Source of the DNA: CAVYUC01 sp963816685
GTDB lineage: Bacteria > Bacteroidota > Bacteroidia > Bacteroidales > Prolixibacteraceae
Direction: 5' to 3'
Length of the DNA stretch: 64,000 bases
Assembly (NCBI GenBank): GCA_963816685.1
Contig: CAWFMB010000019.1
Span: forward strand, 1-64,000
Below are positions 43,643 through 52,113 of this stretch, piece by piece. Numbering within the stretch: the first letter of the stretch is position 1; the number at the start of each line of letters is the position of its first letter. A model generated the notes under the pieces. The model searched no databases, was not told the DNA's origin, and saw only the letters and a program-made list of their open reading frames with translations. Position numbers and translations under genes: made by a program.

Positions 43643-45283
43643 ATGAATGATGACATATATAATTTACTAAGAAAGGATATTCAGGTCAAATTCGGAGAAA
43701 AAATTCTTTACGGCAAAGACTGTCAACAGTTATCAAAACAAATAACAGAAGAAACCCAAAGACACATCAGCGTTTCTACAGTTAAACGTTTCTTTGGAAT
43801 AATCAACTCTCCATTCAATCCTTCAAAATATACACTCGAAACATTTTCACGTTATCTCGGCTTTACACATTGGCACGATTACGAAGAACAATATAAAAAA
43901 ACCAACTATCCGGAAAATATAAGCGACACCTGGGAACTTCTAAAGAACCGCATTCTGAAAATTACCTTGCAAAGCCTTGAATCGATGAAGGAAAAGGCAA
44001 ATTATGATCCTGTAAAGACAATTTTCAGGAAGTTTGCCAAAGAAAAGTTTGAAAAATTCCTTCAGTCGAAAGAAAACGCAACAATGTTTATTGCACCTGC
44101 TGGTTTCGGCAAAACGACAACAATCATCCATCTGGTTGAAAATTATTTTTTAAATGAAAAAGCTCCTCATAAAAATGACATTGTTTTTCTGATTGACGGT
44201 GGTATATTTTTCAATTTATATTCAAAAAGCTCAAACTTTGAATTATTCAATCAATTTATTGAATTTAAAGTTCGTTCCAGCATCGAATTCTATTTTCAGC
44301 AGAATCCTGAGAAAAGGAAAGGCCGTATTATTCTCATTATCGATGACGTGGATGAAGTTTATTTCGACAAGGAAAGATACCACAGTTTGATGGAAAACTT
44401 AATGCGGATGTTAATGAGCAGTGAAAACAGCTGGTTTAAAATAGTAATGACCTGTCGTTCTGAAAACCTGGACATTTTTCACTACCTGCTAAATAAAAAC
44501 CCGATGTTAAAATCGGGTTGGTTTGAAATGGATTTTGAAGAAAAAGGAATGATTGAATCAAGAAACATTCCGCTTTATTCAAAAGAAGAAATAAAACAAA
44601 TTCTTGATAAAAATAAACTCAAATACGACTTTAATTATTTAAGGACGAACAAAAAGAGCATCCTTAAAATACTTCCTTATCCATATTTATTGTCATTTTT
44701 GAAAGAACAGTTTAACGATCCTGAGCAAATTTCATTGATTTCACTTTTAAACAACTACATAAAAAGCAGGCTGAATTCTCCTCCGTACCGTGAGGATAAG
44801 CTGATAATTATAGACAGCTTTATCGAGTTGTGCGATTACGGAAAAGAATCGGACGCAGTGGAAAAAAAACAATTACTTTTGAAATCAAACGTAAATAATT
44901 TTGCCTACCGCGAACTAATTTCAATTGGAATGTTGTATGAATTTTCTGTCCCGGATGGCTTATTTGGCGATGATACGTATGTAAAGTTCCATCCTGAAAT
45001 ACTTTTTGAGTACATTCTGTTTGAAAAATGGAGACAAAATGAATCACTTGATATCAACCTGTTTTTTAAAATAAAAGATACATACCGCAATAAAATACAA
45101 CTTCAATGTAAATTGCTAAAGTTCTTTATCCGGTTTCTTCATTATGAAGGCAAAATCAACACCTTACAACAATTACAGGCTATTTTTAAAACAACCTCCT
45201 TCACATCGCGCCCCGAAGAATCTTCATATTTTGATTCAGTAGTGCTTGTATTAAATGAAACCATGCAAACTGTTAATCAATAA
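43643..45283 (+). CDS. STAND-like P-loop ATPase with N-terminal helix-turn-helix
   Basis: The 546-aa protein has an N-terminal domain of about 90 residues with the pattern YGKDCQQLSKQITEETQRHI, SVSTVKRFFGI, SRYLGFTHWHDYE. It is a DNA-binding-like module seen in Bacteroidota regulators. A P-loop ATPase follows: Walker A PAGFGKTTT (Gly154 region) and Walker B IILIIDDVDEV (about 229-239), then VMTCRSEN as a sensor-1-like motif. The C-terminal 250 residues are helical and unknown, with FHPEILFEYILFEKWRQ. This is the NACHT/STAND layout, where the ATPase acts as a switch and the C-terminus senses. The N-terminus would act on DNA. It ends 52 bp before ppx. Confidence 0.7.
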   Translation: MNDDIYNLLRKDIQVKFGEKILYGKDCQQLSKQITEETQRHISVSTVKRFFGIINSPFNPSKYTLETFSRYLGFTHWHDYEEQYKKTNYPENISDTWELLKNRILKITLQSLESMKEKANYDPVKTIFRKFAKEKFEKFLQSKENATMFIAPAGFGKTTTIIHLVENYFLNEKAPHKNDIVFLIDGGIFFNLYSKSSNFELFNQFIEFKVRSSIEFYFQQNPEKRKGRIILIIDDVDEVYFDKERYHSLMENLMRMLMSSENSWFKIVMTCRSENLDIFHYLLNKNPMLKSGWFEMDFEEKGMIESRNIPLYSKEEIKQILDKNKLKYDFNYLRTNKKSILKILPYPYLLSFLKEQFNDPEQISLISLLNNYIKSRLNSPPYREDKLIIIDSFIELCDYGKESDAVEKKQLLLKSNVNNFAYRELISIGMLYEFSVPDGLFGDDTYVKFHPEILFEYILFEKWRQNESLDINLFFKIKDTYRNKIQLQCKLLKFFIRFLHYEGKINTLQQLQAIFKTTSFTSRPEESSYFDSVVLVLNETMQTVNQ

Positions 45284-45334
45284 TATAATATATTTGTACT
45301 TCCTTTTTTAATTAAATTTTACCTCACTGTATTA

Positions 45335-46255
45335 ATGAGAATTGCCATAATTGATTTGGGAACAAACACCTGTAATTTGCTTGTGGCAGAGGCGATGAAC
45401 AACAATTATAAAATTTTACACCAAAGCAAACAGTTGGTAAAATTAGGTGATAACAAAATAAAAGCAAATGAAATAAGCCATGAAGCAACCTACAGGGTGC
45501 TGGAAGCTTTCAGTATTTTTAACAAAATTATCGCTGATTTTAAAACGGATAAGGTTAAGGTTATTGCCACTTCTGCAATACGCACAGCATTGAATAAAAA
45601 AGATTTTCTTGAAACCATAGAAATTGAAACTGGCCTTGTGGTTAATGTAATTTCCGGTGAAAGGGAAGCTGAATTAATATTCAGAGGAGTTTTACTTGCT
45701 TTTGGCGATTTAAAAAACCCAGCTGTAGTGCTTGATATTGGTGGTGGCAGTAATGAATTGATTATCGTTACCCGGAAAGAAATGATTTGGAAAGAAAGCC
45801 GTCCAACCGGAATGGCTCGTATTATCAACCAATTCGAAATTTCCGATCCGGTAACTTCCAATGAAATTCAAATGCTTAAGAATTATTTCACCAATGAACA
45901 CAAAGCTGCTTTCGAAATGTGTAAGAAGCAAACTGTTAAAACAATGATTGGCTGCTCCGGAGCTTTTGATACAATTGCAGATATTATCGAAAAAATGGAT
46001 CCAGGTGAAAAACAACGAACAACCTGTAAAATTTCTATGGTTGATTTTTACAGTACATTTGAAATGCTGATTCGTTCCACAAAGGAAGAACGATTGATTA
46101 TGAAGGGAATGGATTTGGTGAGGGTTGATTTAATTGTTCCGGCAGTTATCCTTATCGAACACCTGATTTCGGAGACAGGAATTCAAGAAATTATCCAAAC
46201 TGATTATGCTTTGCGGGAAGGAGTTTTATTTGAGATGATGAATAATCCTGTATAA
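45335..46255 (+). CDS. Ppx/GppA-family phosphatase
   Basis: The 306-aa protein is a Ppx/GppA enzyme: IAIIDLGTNTCNLLVAEA is phosphate-1 of the actin-like fold, ATSAIRTALNKKDFL and ISGEREAELIFRGVL the family motifs, and VVLDIGGGSNELI phosphate-2. Length and domain set match the short (single-domain) exopolyphosphatases of Bacteroidota. It would hydrolyse polyphosphate or guanosine pentaphosphate. It follows the ATPase gene by 52 bp in the same direction but is more likely a housekeeping gene. Confidence 0.85.
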   Translation: MRIAIIDLGTNTCNLLVAEAMNNNYKILHQSKQLVKLGDNKIKANEISHEATYRVLEAFSIFNKIIADFKTDKVKVIATSAIRTALNKKDFLETIEIETGLVVNVISGEREAELIFRGVLLAFGDLKNPAVVLDIGGGSNELIIVTRKEMIWKESRPTGMARIINQFEISDPVTSNEIQMLKNYFTNEHKAAFEMCKKQTVKTMIGCSGAFDTIADIIEKMDPGEKQRTTCKISMVDFYSTFEMLIRSTKEERLIMKGMDLVRVDLIVPAVILIEHLISETGIQEIIQTDYALREGVLFEMMNNPV

Positions 46256-46267
46256 GCGATAAATTAA

Positions 46268-47128
46268 TTATCCCCTCATCAAACTATCGGCTATCAAAAA
46301 AAACATCATAAAGAGATAGAGAAAATTAAGCTTGTAAAAAGCAGGAAGGACCTTAAATTCAGTTTCACCAAACACCTTTATACTTAGAGAAGAAAGCAGG
46401 TAAAAGGTATAAAACAACAGCAAAAACATTAAAACAGTATTGCTGAACACAAAAAACAAAACAAGTAGTGCAGCTGCAGCTGTTGTTATTACCCATGTGT
46501 ACGTAATCCTTTTTATTTGCAGTTTACTAAAAATCTGGTTCAAACTTGGCAAACCTGCCTGTTTGTATTGGTCTCCAAACATTAGTAACAGCAACCAAAA
46601 ATGAGGTATTTGCCCAATAAAAAAGAAGATTGCCACCAATAAAATCACTTCAGAAGTTAAGCTTCCGCCAGCCGCGGCCCAGCCAATCATTGGAGGCAAA
46701 GCGCCAACCATTGAGCCTGGAATAACAGCAAAAGCAGTCACCCTTTTCAGCGGCGTATATACAAGATTATAAGAAAACAATGTTGCCCAGCTTAGAATCA
46801 AAGCCATCGGTGGATTCGTCAGCCAAAGCACAGCTGAACCCAGTAATCCAAACCCCGCAGACACTAAAAAGCCTCCTGTGGCGCTAATTCTTCCGGAAGG
46901 TAGCGGTCGTTTATTTGTACGTGGCATTTTTGCATCAATATCCCTTTCCTGCCAGTGGTTTAATGCACTTGAACTGCATGCCATCAAAAAAACACCGAGT
47001 GCCAGAAACCATCCCTGGCTGCCAATCCGGCCTGAATATAGTACATAGCCGGTTAATGCCGATAATGCTATGGGCAACGAAATCCGAACTTTACCCAGTT
47101 CATATATAATTTTAAAAAATGATTTCAA
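46268..47128 (-). CDS. ctaB: Heme o synthase (protoheme IX farnesyltransferase)
   Basis: The 286-aa protein is a UbiA-type prenyltransferase with about nine membrane helices. The first Asp-rich motif appears as LNHWQERDIDAKMPRTNKRP (N-x-x-x-D-x-x-x-D), with the second near YTPLKR and the loop GALPPMIGWAA. It adds a farnesyl group to heme b to give heme o, needed for heme-copper oxidases. Being last in the oxidase operon (7 bp from subunit II) fits this role, and it converges with ppx. Confidence 0.9.
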   Translation of the reverse strand: MKSFFKIIYELGKVRISLPIALSALTGYVLYSGRIGSQGWFLALGVFLMACSSSALNHWQERDIDAKMPRTNKRPLPSGRISATGGFLVSAGFGLLGSAVLWLTNPPMALILSWATLFSYNLVYTPLKRVTAFAVIPGSMVGALPPMIGWAAAGGSLTSEVILLVAIFFFIGQIPHFWLLLLMFGDQYKQAGLPSLNQIFSKLQIKRITYTWVITTAAAALLVLFFVFSNTVLMFLLLFYTFYLLSSLSIKVFGETEFKVLPAFYKLNFLYLFMMFFLIADSLMRG

Positions 47129-47135
47129 AAGTTTC

Positions 47136-48086
47136 CTATTTCAATGTTTTCAGGTACTCGATTATATTACTTACATCATCATCAGATAACTGTCCCTGGT
47201 ATGAAACCATTAAACCTTTCGTAAAACCCTGCACAACATCAGCATTGGGTTCATAAATAGAACGGTGAATGTATTCTTCATCCACAGTAATTTGTCTTGT
47301 TGTACCATCGGTTACTACTGTTTGTGTTTCGCCCCAGATTCCTTTAAACGATGGCCCCACCAGCCTTGATCCATCCACAGAATGACAGGCAAAACATCCA
47401 ATATTCTGCATGATTCGTTTTCCGGTTGCTGCCGGTGATTCAACATTTTCCGTTGCCTGGGCAACCTGGGTGGTATCCGATATCCACGCATTAAAGGCAC
47501 TGTCATTCAATACCTTGACATACGAATACATATATGAATGCTGTAAACCACAATATTCCGCGCAAAAAAGTTCATACGTTCCCTCTCTTTGCGGTTCAAA
47601 CCACATAAAATTGTTTTCTCGGCCCGGCACCATGTCTTTTTTAATCCGAAACGCAGGAATATAAAGGCTGTGCAGAACATCAAGTGCGACAAGGTTCAAT
47701 TTTACCGGTCTGTCTTTTGGTAAAAAAAGTGTATCCGTGCGTCTTCCATTGTTATATTCAAAAGTGAAATTCCACATCCGGCCAACCACAGTAATTTCAT
47801 AGCTGTCTTTTGGTGGTTTGTTCATTGGCGTCCAGCCTGCCCAGCCGTAATAAAACATGATCAGTGTAAGTCCGAGTGGAATCACAGTCCATAAGATTTC
47901 AAGCGATATACTCCCTTCAAATTGCGTTGCCACCGGATTTCTTTTTTTGTTGTACTTGTATATAAATACTAGCATCACAACAGTCAATCCAATCAGGAAA
48001 AAGAATGAAATCCCGAGAATGAGTATAAAAATATTGTCGACACTCTCAACAAAATTCGATGCCTGTGGAATTCCTGAGCTGTTCAT
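47136..48086 (-). CDS. coxB: Cytochrome c oxidase subunit II with fused cytochrome c domain
   Basis: The 316-aa protein has two membrane helices (about 20-45 and 62-80), a cupredoxin CuA domain and a C-terminal cytochrome c domain. The CuA site is CAEYCGLQHSYMY, which has the two Cys, His and Met (plus an earlier His, DVLHSLYIPAF). The heme-binding motif is CFACH near residue 230, with the distal Met probably in GLMVSYQGQLS. Such a fusion marks a caa3-type oxidase that accepts electrons from a soluble or membrane cytochrome c directly. It lies between subunit IV and ctaB. Confidence 0.9.
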   Translation of the reverse strand: MNSSGIPQASNFVESVDNIFILILGISFFFLIGLTVVMLVFIYKYNKKRNPVATQFEGSISLEILWTVIPLGLTLIMFYYGWAGWTPMNKPPKDSYEITVVGRMWNFTFEYNNGRRTDTLFLPKDRPVKLNLVALDVLHSLYIPAFRIKKDMVPGRENNFMWFEPQREGTYELFCAEYCGLQHSYMYSYVKVLNDSAFNAWISDTTQVAQATENVESPAATGKRIMQNIGCFACHSVDGSRLVGPSFKGIWGETQTVVTDGTTRQITVDEEYIHRSIYEPNADVVQGFTKGLMVSYQGQLSDDDVSNIIEYLKTLK

Positions 48087-48090
48087 AGTT

Positions 48091-48396
48091 TTAACGGTAT
48101 AAATAGTCTAAAAATGTAATAACAATTGTAACCACGAAAACTGCAAAAACGAAAGCAACCATCATTTTTATATAAAGTTTATCGTACTTCAGGTGCATAA
48201 AATAAGTTAAAACAAGAAATGTTTTAATCACGGCAAAAATAAGAGCACCTGCAACTGTATATTTACCAAGATTTATACTTGTAATGCCTATTGAAGAAAG
48301 TGTTAATACAATAAGTCCGATAAGTACCAGAACGTAAATCCGGTACGGAACTACATGATGTTCTTCCTGAGTCAGCTTTTGTTTTGACATATTCAA
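48091..48396 (-). CDS. Cytochrome c oxidase subunit IV (caa3 type)
   Basis: The 101-aa protein has three membrane helices (for example YVLVLIGLIVLTLSSIGIT and TFLVLTYFMHLKYDKLYIK). It is the prokaryotic COX4 type with the LTYFMHLKYD pattern. It is a small accessory subunit that stabilises the oxidase. It is 4 bp downstream of subunit III and 4 bp upstream of subunit II on the coding strand. Confidence 0.8.
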   Translation of the reverse strand: MNMSKQKLTQEEHHVVPYRIYVLVLIGLIVLTLSSIGITSINLGKYTVAGALIFAVIKTFLVLTYFMHLKYDKLYIKMMVAFVFAVFVVTIVITFLDYLYR

Positions 48397-48400
48397 GTTT

Positions 48401-49021
48401 TTAGGTTATCAGATAAAATAACGGGAACAGGAAAATCCAGATGACATCAACAAGATGCCAGTACAATCCTGCATTTTCAAGCATTGCCGCCCTGTTTTCG
48501 TGAACAGTGCCGCTAACAACCCTCCCCATTGCAACAGCAATAATTACAATACCCACAATAATGTGTAATGCGTGTAAACCGGTCATTATAAAATAGAGGC
48601 CGAAAAACAGGATTTCTCCCTGGCTCATGGTCTCAAGCATGTGCTTCGAGCCGGGCCAGATTCCATGTTCGAATTTTACTCCCCATTCAAAATATTTATT
48701 GACAAGGAAAATAATTCCAAGCAGAATAGTTGTTGAACATAGTATTAATACTAAACTTTTCTTCTTTTGTTGAAGCGCAGTAGTTGACATGGCAATTAAC
48801 ATACTGCTGACAAGCAGAATAATTGTATTAACAGCACCAATGAATGTATCCAGTTCATCTGCTGCCAAATGAAATGCATCCGGATTCATAAACCGGTAAA
48901 CAGAATAAACAATGAACAAACCTCCAAACAGCAGAAGTTCAGTAAAAATGAAGAGCCACATTCCGATTTTCGATGCCTCCGAATCGTAATGACTGTGCGG
49001 CGAAAGTTTTGTTTCTTCCAT
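48401..49021 (-). CDS. Cytochrome c oxidase subunit III
   Basis: The preferred start, 49019-49021 (MEETKLSPHSHYDSEASKIG), leaves 13 bp after the subunit I stop. The ORF extends to 49066 but that would overlap subunit I by 32 bp. The 206-aa protein has five membrane helices and the COX3 pattern: MWLFIFTELLLFGGLF, FFGLYFIMTGLHALHIIVG and HLVDVIWIFLFPLFY near the end. It supports stability of the oxidase core. It has the short form typical of the caa3 family. Confidence 0.85.
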   Translation of the reverse strand: MEETKLSPHSHYDSEASKIGMWLFIFTELLLFGGLFIVYSVYRFMNPDAFHLAADELDTFIGAVNTIILLVSSMLIAMSTTALQQKKKSLVLILCSTTILLGIIFLVNKYFEWGVKFEHGIWPGSKHMLETMSQGEILFFGLYFIMTGLHALHIIVGIVIIAVAMGRVVSGTVHENRAAMLENAGLYWHLVDVIWIFLFPLFYLIT

Positions 49022-49034
49022 ATCTGGTTTGGTT

Positions 49035-50648
49035 TTAGTAATTATATGGTCCGTCATTTTCTCCAATCACAGGTATCTCATCAAAATTTTCAACCGGCGG
49101 AGGCGAAGTTACTGTCCATTCCAGGGTTTTTCCATGCCACGGATTTTTCTCTGTGACAACCGGACCATATCTTGCCGAACGAATCAGGTTCACAATAATT
49201 ATAATTAAACCGGTTGCAAGAATCCATGAACCGAATGTACTTAATATGTTACCGCCATGAAATTCTTCGAGATAATCATAATACCTGCGCGGCATACCCT
49301 TCATTCCAAGATAAAACATTGGAGAATATAAAGTTAAAAAGCCGATAAAGAAAATCAGCCAACCTGTATTTGCCCAGGTTTTATCATACATTCTTCCGAA
49401 TATCTTTGGAAACCAGTAATGCATGGCAGCAAAAAAAGCAAACCCTGTTCCGCCAAAAACGATAAAATGGAAATGGCCAACAACAAATGCAGTATCATGA
49501 ACATACACATCGGTTGCAAGCGCACCAACAACCAACCCACTTAATCCGCCAATGAGAAACACAAAAATAAAGGAGGCCGCCCAGTAAAAAGGTGTTTGAA
49601 TGTTTATTGAACCTTTATACATTGTAGCAACCCAGTTAAAAACTTTTATCGCACTTGGAATAGCAACAATAAATGTAAGCAGTGAGAAATAATACTGGGC
49701 TGTTCCGCTCATTCCGGCAGTAAACATATGATGTCCCCACACAAGCCATCCTACAAACGCTATGGCCATTGTTGAGGCAATAAGCGCTTTATAACCAAAA
49801 ATATGTTTTTGTGAGAATGTTGGAATTATTTCTGATATGGCCCCCATTGCCGGAAGAATCATTATATAAACAGCCGGATGAGAATAAATCCAGAAAAGGT
49901 GCTGATATAAAGTTGGATCACCGCCAAGTGCCGGATCAAAAACTCCTACACCAAACACACGTTCAAGTGCCACAAGTACCAATGTGATTCCAACTATAGG
50001 AGTAGCAAGCAACTGAATCCATGCTGTTCCGTAAATCGTCCACACGAACAGTGGTAATTTCATCCACTTCATGCCGGGACATCGCAAACGATGAATGGTA
50101 ACCAAAAAATTTAATCCGGTTAAAATGGATGAAAACCCTAAAACGAAAGCACCAAAAATAGCCGGCAGCATATTTGTTCCGGTTTTAAAACTATATGGAG
50201 CGTAAAAAGTCCACCCTGTATCCGGAATTCCCGGCCCAAGTAAAAGTGCAGCCAATACAAGGAATACTCCTGATACATATAAATACCATGAAAGCAAATT
50301 AAGTTTTGGGAACGCCACATCGCGGGCACCAATCATGATGGGCATCATCAGGTTTCCAAAAACGGCAGGCAACCCCGGAATTACAATCATAAAAATCATA
50401 ATTACCCCGTGCACAGTAAACGTAGCATTGTATAACTGTGCATCCATAATTGTTTTACCCGGAGCCAGCAGCTCAAATTTCATGGCTAATCCCAACAACG
50501 CACCAATCACAAACATCGTAGTAATCGAATACAAATAAAGAAGTCCTATTCTTTTGTGATCAGTTGAAAGAATCCATCCAAGCAAACCTTTATATTTCCC
50601 CCTGTAAGTCAGGTAGTTTGCTTCATTAGCAACAGTTGTCGATTGCAT
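49035..50648 (-). CDS. Cytochrome c oxidase subunit I
   Basis: The 537-aa protein contains the heme-copper oxidase core, 12 membrane helices. The heme a ligand is in the HGVIMIF segment, the CuB and cross-link site is SHPAVYI with GHHMFTAG, and HFHFIVFGGTGFAF holds the two last His. It reduces oxygen to water and pumps protons. It is the second gene of the operon after SCO (12 bp). The 3' end is followed closely by subunit III. Confidence 0.95.
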   Translation of the reverse strand: MQSTTVANEANYLTYRGKYKGLLGWILSTDHKRIGLLYLYSITTMFVIGALLGLAMKFELLAPGKTIMDAQLYNATFTVHGVIMIFMIVIPGLPAVFGNLMMPIMIGARDVAFPKLNLLSWYLYVSGVFLVLAALLLGPGIPDTGWTFYAPYSFKTGTNMLPAIFGAFVLGFSSILTGLNFLVTIHRLRCPGMKWMKLPLFVWTIYGTAWIQLLATPIVGITLVLVALERVFGVGVFDPALGGDPTLYQHLFWIYSHPAVYIMILPAMGAISEIIPTFSQKHIFGYKALIASTMAIAFVGWLVWGHHMFTAGMSGTAQYYFSLLTFIVAIPSAIKVFNWVATMYKGSINIQTPFYWAASFIFVFLIGGLSGLVVGALATDVYVHDTAFVVGHFHFIVFGGTGFAFFAAMHYWFPKIFGRMYDKTWANTGWLIFFIGFLTLYSPMFYLGMKGMPRRYYDYLEEFHGGNILSTFGSWILATGLIIIIVNLIRSARYGPVVTEKNPWHGKTLEWTVTSPPPVENFDEIPVIGENDGPYNY

Positions 50649-50660
50649 ATATGTTTTAGT

Positions 50661-51464
50661 TTAAGTTGTAACTTTTCGTTTTGGTTTTAATCCCAAATAA
50701 AGAATTAATACTAATGCAACAAATAAAATTAATATTCCGCTTATTTTGGTAACATTCAATACATAAGTCTGACCATCAGGATCGTAAGAATAACAAAACC
50801 GTAAAACTTTGTTTAATGTTGGCCCTGCTTTCCCTTTTGATGCCTCCACAATTGCCATTTTCCATTCGAAAGGAAGAAAATACAATCCATTCAGGTACCG
50901 GGTTATTTTACCATCCGGACTAACGACCGTCAATGAAGCAGCATGTAAAAAGTCGTTTCCGGTTTTCTTGTATTTAAACCCCGTGGCTTTTGTTATCCTG
51001 CTGATGCTTGCACTGTCGCTTGTAAAAAACCTCCACCCATCTTTAGCTTCTTCAACTTTGGCCGACATAAGATTCAGGTAATTGCTTTTCTTCAAAACTC
51101 CCATCTCTATTGGTTCGCGTGGATCAAAGCTTATTGTTAAAACCTGGTAATCCTTTCCCGGTACCAAATCCGATTTATCCATTACACTTGCCACTGCTTC
51201 CATTAACGGACTGCAAATTCCGGGACACCGGTAATAAACAAAATTCAGCACTGTTGGTTTATCGATTATATCAGACAACCAAACCTGTTCACCTTGTTCA
51301 TTTATCAGTGAGATACTGTCGGGCAGATAATCATTCAGGTGTTCAACAATACCAATTTCAACATCCTGGCTTGAAACAGAAGGATTTACCGGCGTTTGCC
51401 CAATCACGGGAACAGTTAAAAACAGGAACAAATAAAAAAGGTTGAATTGATTTAATTTTTTCAT
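50661..51464 (-). CDS. SCO1/SenC copper chaperone for cytochrome oxidase
   Basis: The start at 51462-51464 (MKKLNQFNLFYLFLFLTVPV) gives a proper signal/anchor; ATGs at 51474-51479 and the ORF opening at 51497 are alternatives. The domain has the CuA-loading motif CPGIC in YYRCPGICSPLMEAV and the copper-binding His in FLHAASLTVVSPDG. The C-terminal hydrophobic helix (ISGILILFVALVLILYLGLK) anchors it in the membrane. SCO delivers copper to the CuA site of subunit II, which fits its position as the first gene of the oxidase operon. Confidence 0.9.
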   Translation of the reverse strand: MKKLNQFNLFYLFLFLTVPVIGQTPVNPSVSSQDVEIGIVEHLNDYLPDSISLINEQGEQVWLSDIIDKPTVLNFVYYRCPGICSPLMEAVASVMDKSDLVPGKDYQVLTISFDPREPIEMGVLKKSNYLNLMSAKVEEAKDGWRFFTSDSASISRITKATGFKYKKTGNDFLHAASLTVVSPDGKITRYLNGLYFLPFEWKMAIVEASKGKAGPTLNKVLRFCYSYDPDGQTYVLNVTKISGILILFVALVLILYLGLKPKRKVTT

Positions 51465-51740
51465 TAAATGTCTCATCATAGAACACTTTATCTTCAAATA
51501 TACCTAAACGGTTTAAACTTTTTACCTAAACAAACCATAAAGTTCGATTAAAGTTTAATGTTGTCTGAACATTTTACTCCATTTTTTTTCCGGGAATATC
51601 GTTCATATGTAAAAAATAATAAAACCCGAAAAAATTCCTGAATCAACCTGCAAATAAACAAAATTAAAGACAATTTTATCTCTATATGGATTTTTTTAAA
51701 ACATCCCTCCGTTTGCAAATGCAGATGAAATTCATATAAA

Positions 51741-51771
51741 ATTCTGTTTTTCTGCAAAATACAAACAGAAT
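51741..51771. repeat. Inverted repeat ATTCTGTTT..AAACAGAAT
   Basis: Perfect 9-bp arms with a 13-nt loop, 107 bp before the DUF4492 start and about 280 bp upstream of the SCO start. The 413-bp gap 51465-51877 holds no other structure. It may be an operator between the divergent oxidase operons. Confidence 0.4.
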
Positions 51772-51877
51772 GAATTATTTAATTTTTCAGAATTAAATTG
51801 AAAACAATTGTCACCTTAAAAAACTATTTATAAAAATTGTGAGGGTATGTATCCCAAATAACTATTTTTATGCCCTG

Positions 51878-52108
51878 ATGGCTGAAAAAAAACTGAATAT
51901 CGTACTTCGAATCTGGAGATTTTATTTTGAAGGATTTAAAAACATGGGCAGCTGGGGAAGACAGGTTTGGCTGATAATACTCATTAAGCTGTTCATCATG
52001 TTTGCTATTCTTAAAATCTTCTTTTTTCCTGATTTTTTGAAAACCAACTTCAAAACAGATACTGAACGAAGCGATTACGTTTTGGAAATTTTAACTGAAC
52101 CAAAATAA
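51878..52108 (+). CDS. DUF4492 protein, first gene of the cytochrome bd operon
   Basis: The start at 51878 (MAEKKLNIVLRIWRFYFEGF) is preferred over a GTG 39 bp earlier. The 76-aa protein matches DUF4492: FYFEGFKNM, then a hydrophobic helix WLIILIKLFIMFAILKIFFF and PDFLKTNF..TDTERSDYVL. This family regularly sits directly upstream of cydA in Bacteroidota, 5 bp apart here. It is likely a single-pass membrane factor for the bd oxidase, with unproven role. Confidence 0.8.
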   Translation: MAEKKLNIVLRIWRFYFEGFKNMGSWGRQVWLIILIKLFIMFAILKIFFFPDFLKTNFKTDTERSDYVLEILTEPK

Positions 52109-52113
52109 AAACT

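Noticed and set aside
45335..46255. Ppx/GppA as part of the STAND/GH57 module
   Set aside because: It is a common housekeeping gene beside the module without the shared motif in front of it. The 52-bp gap alone is weak evidence.
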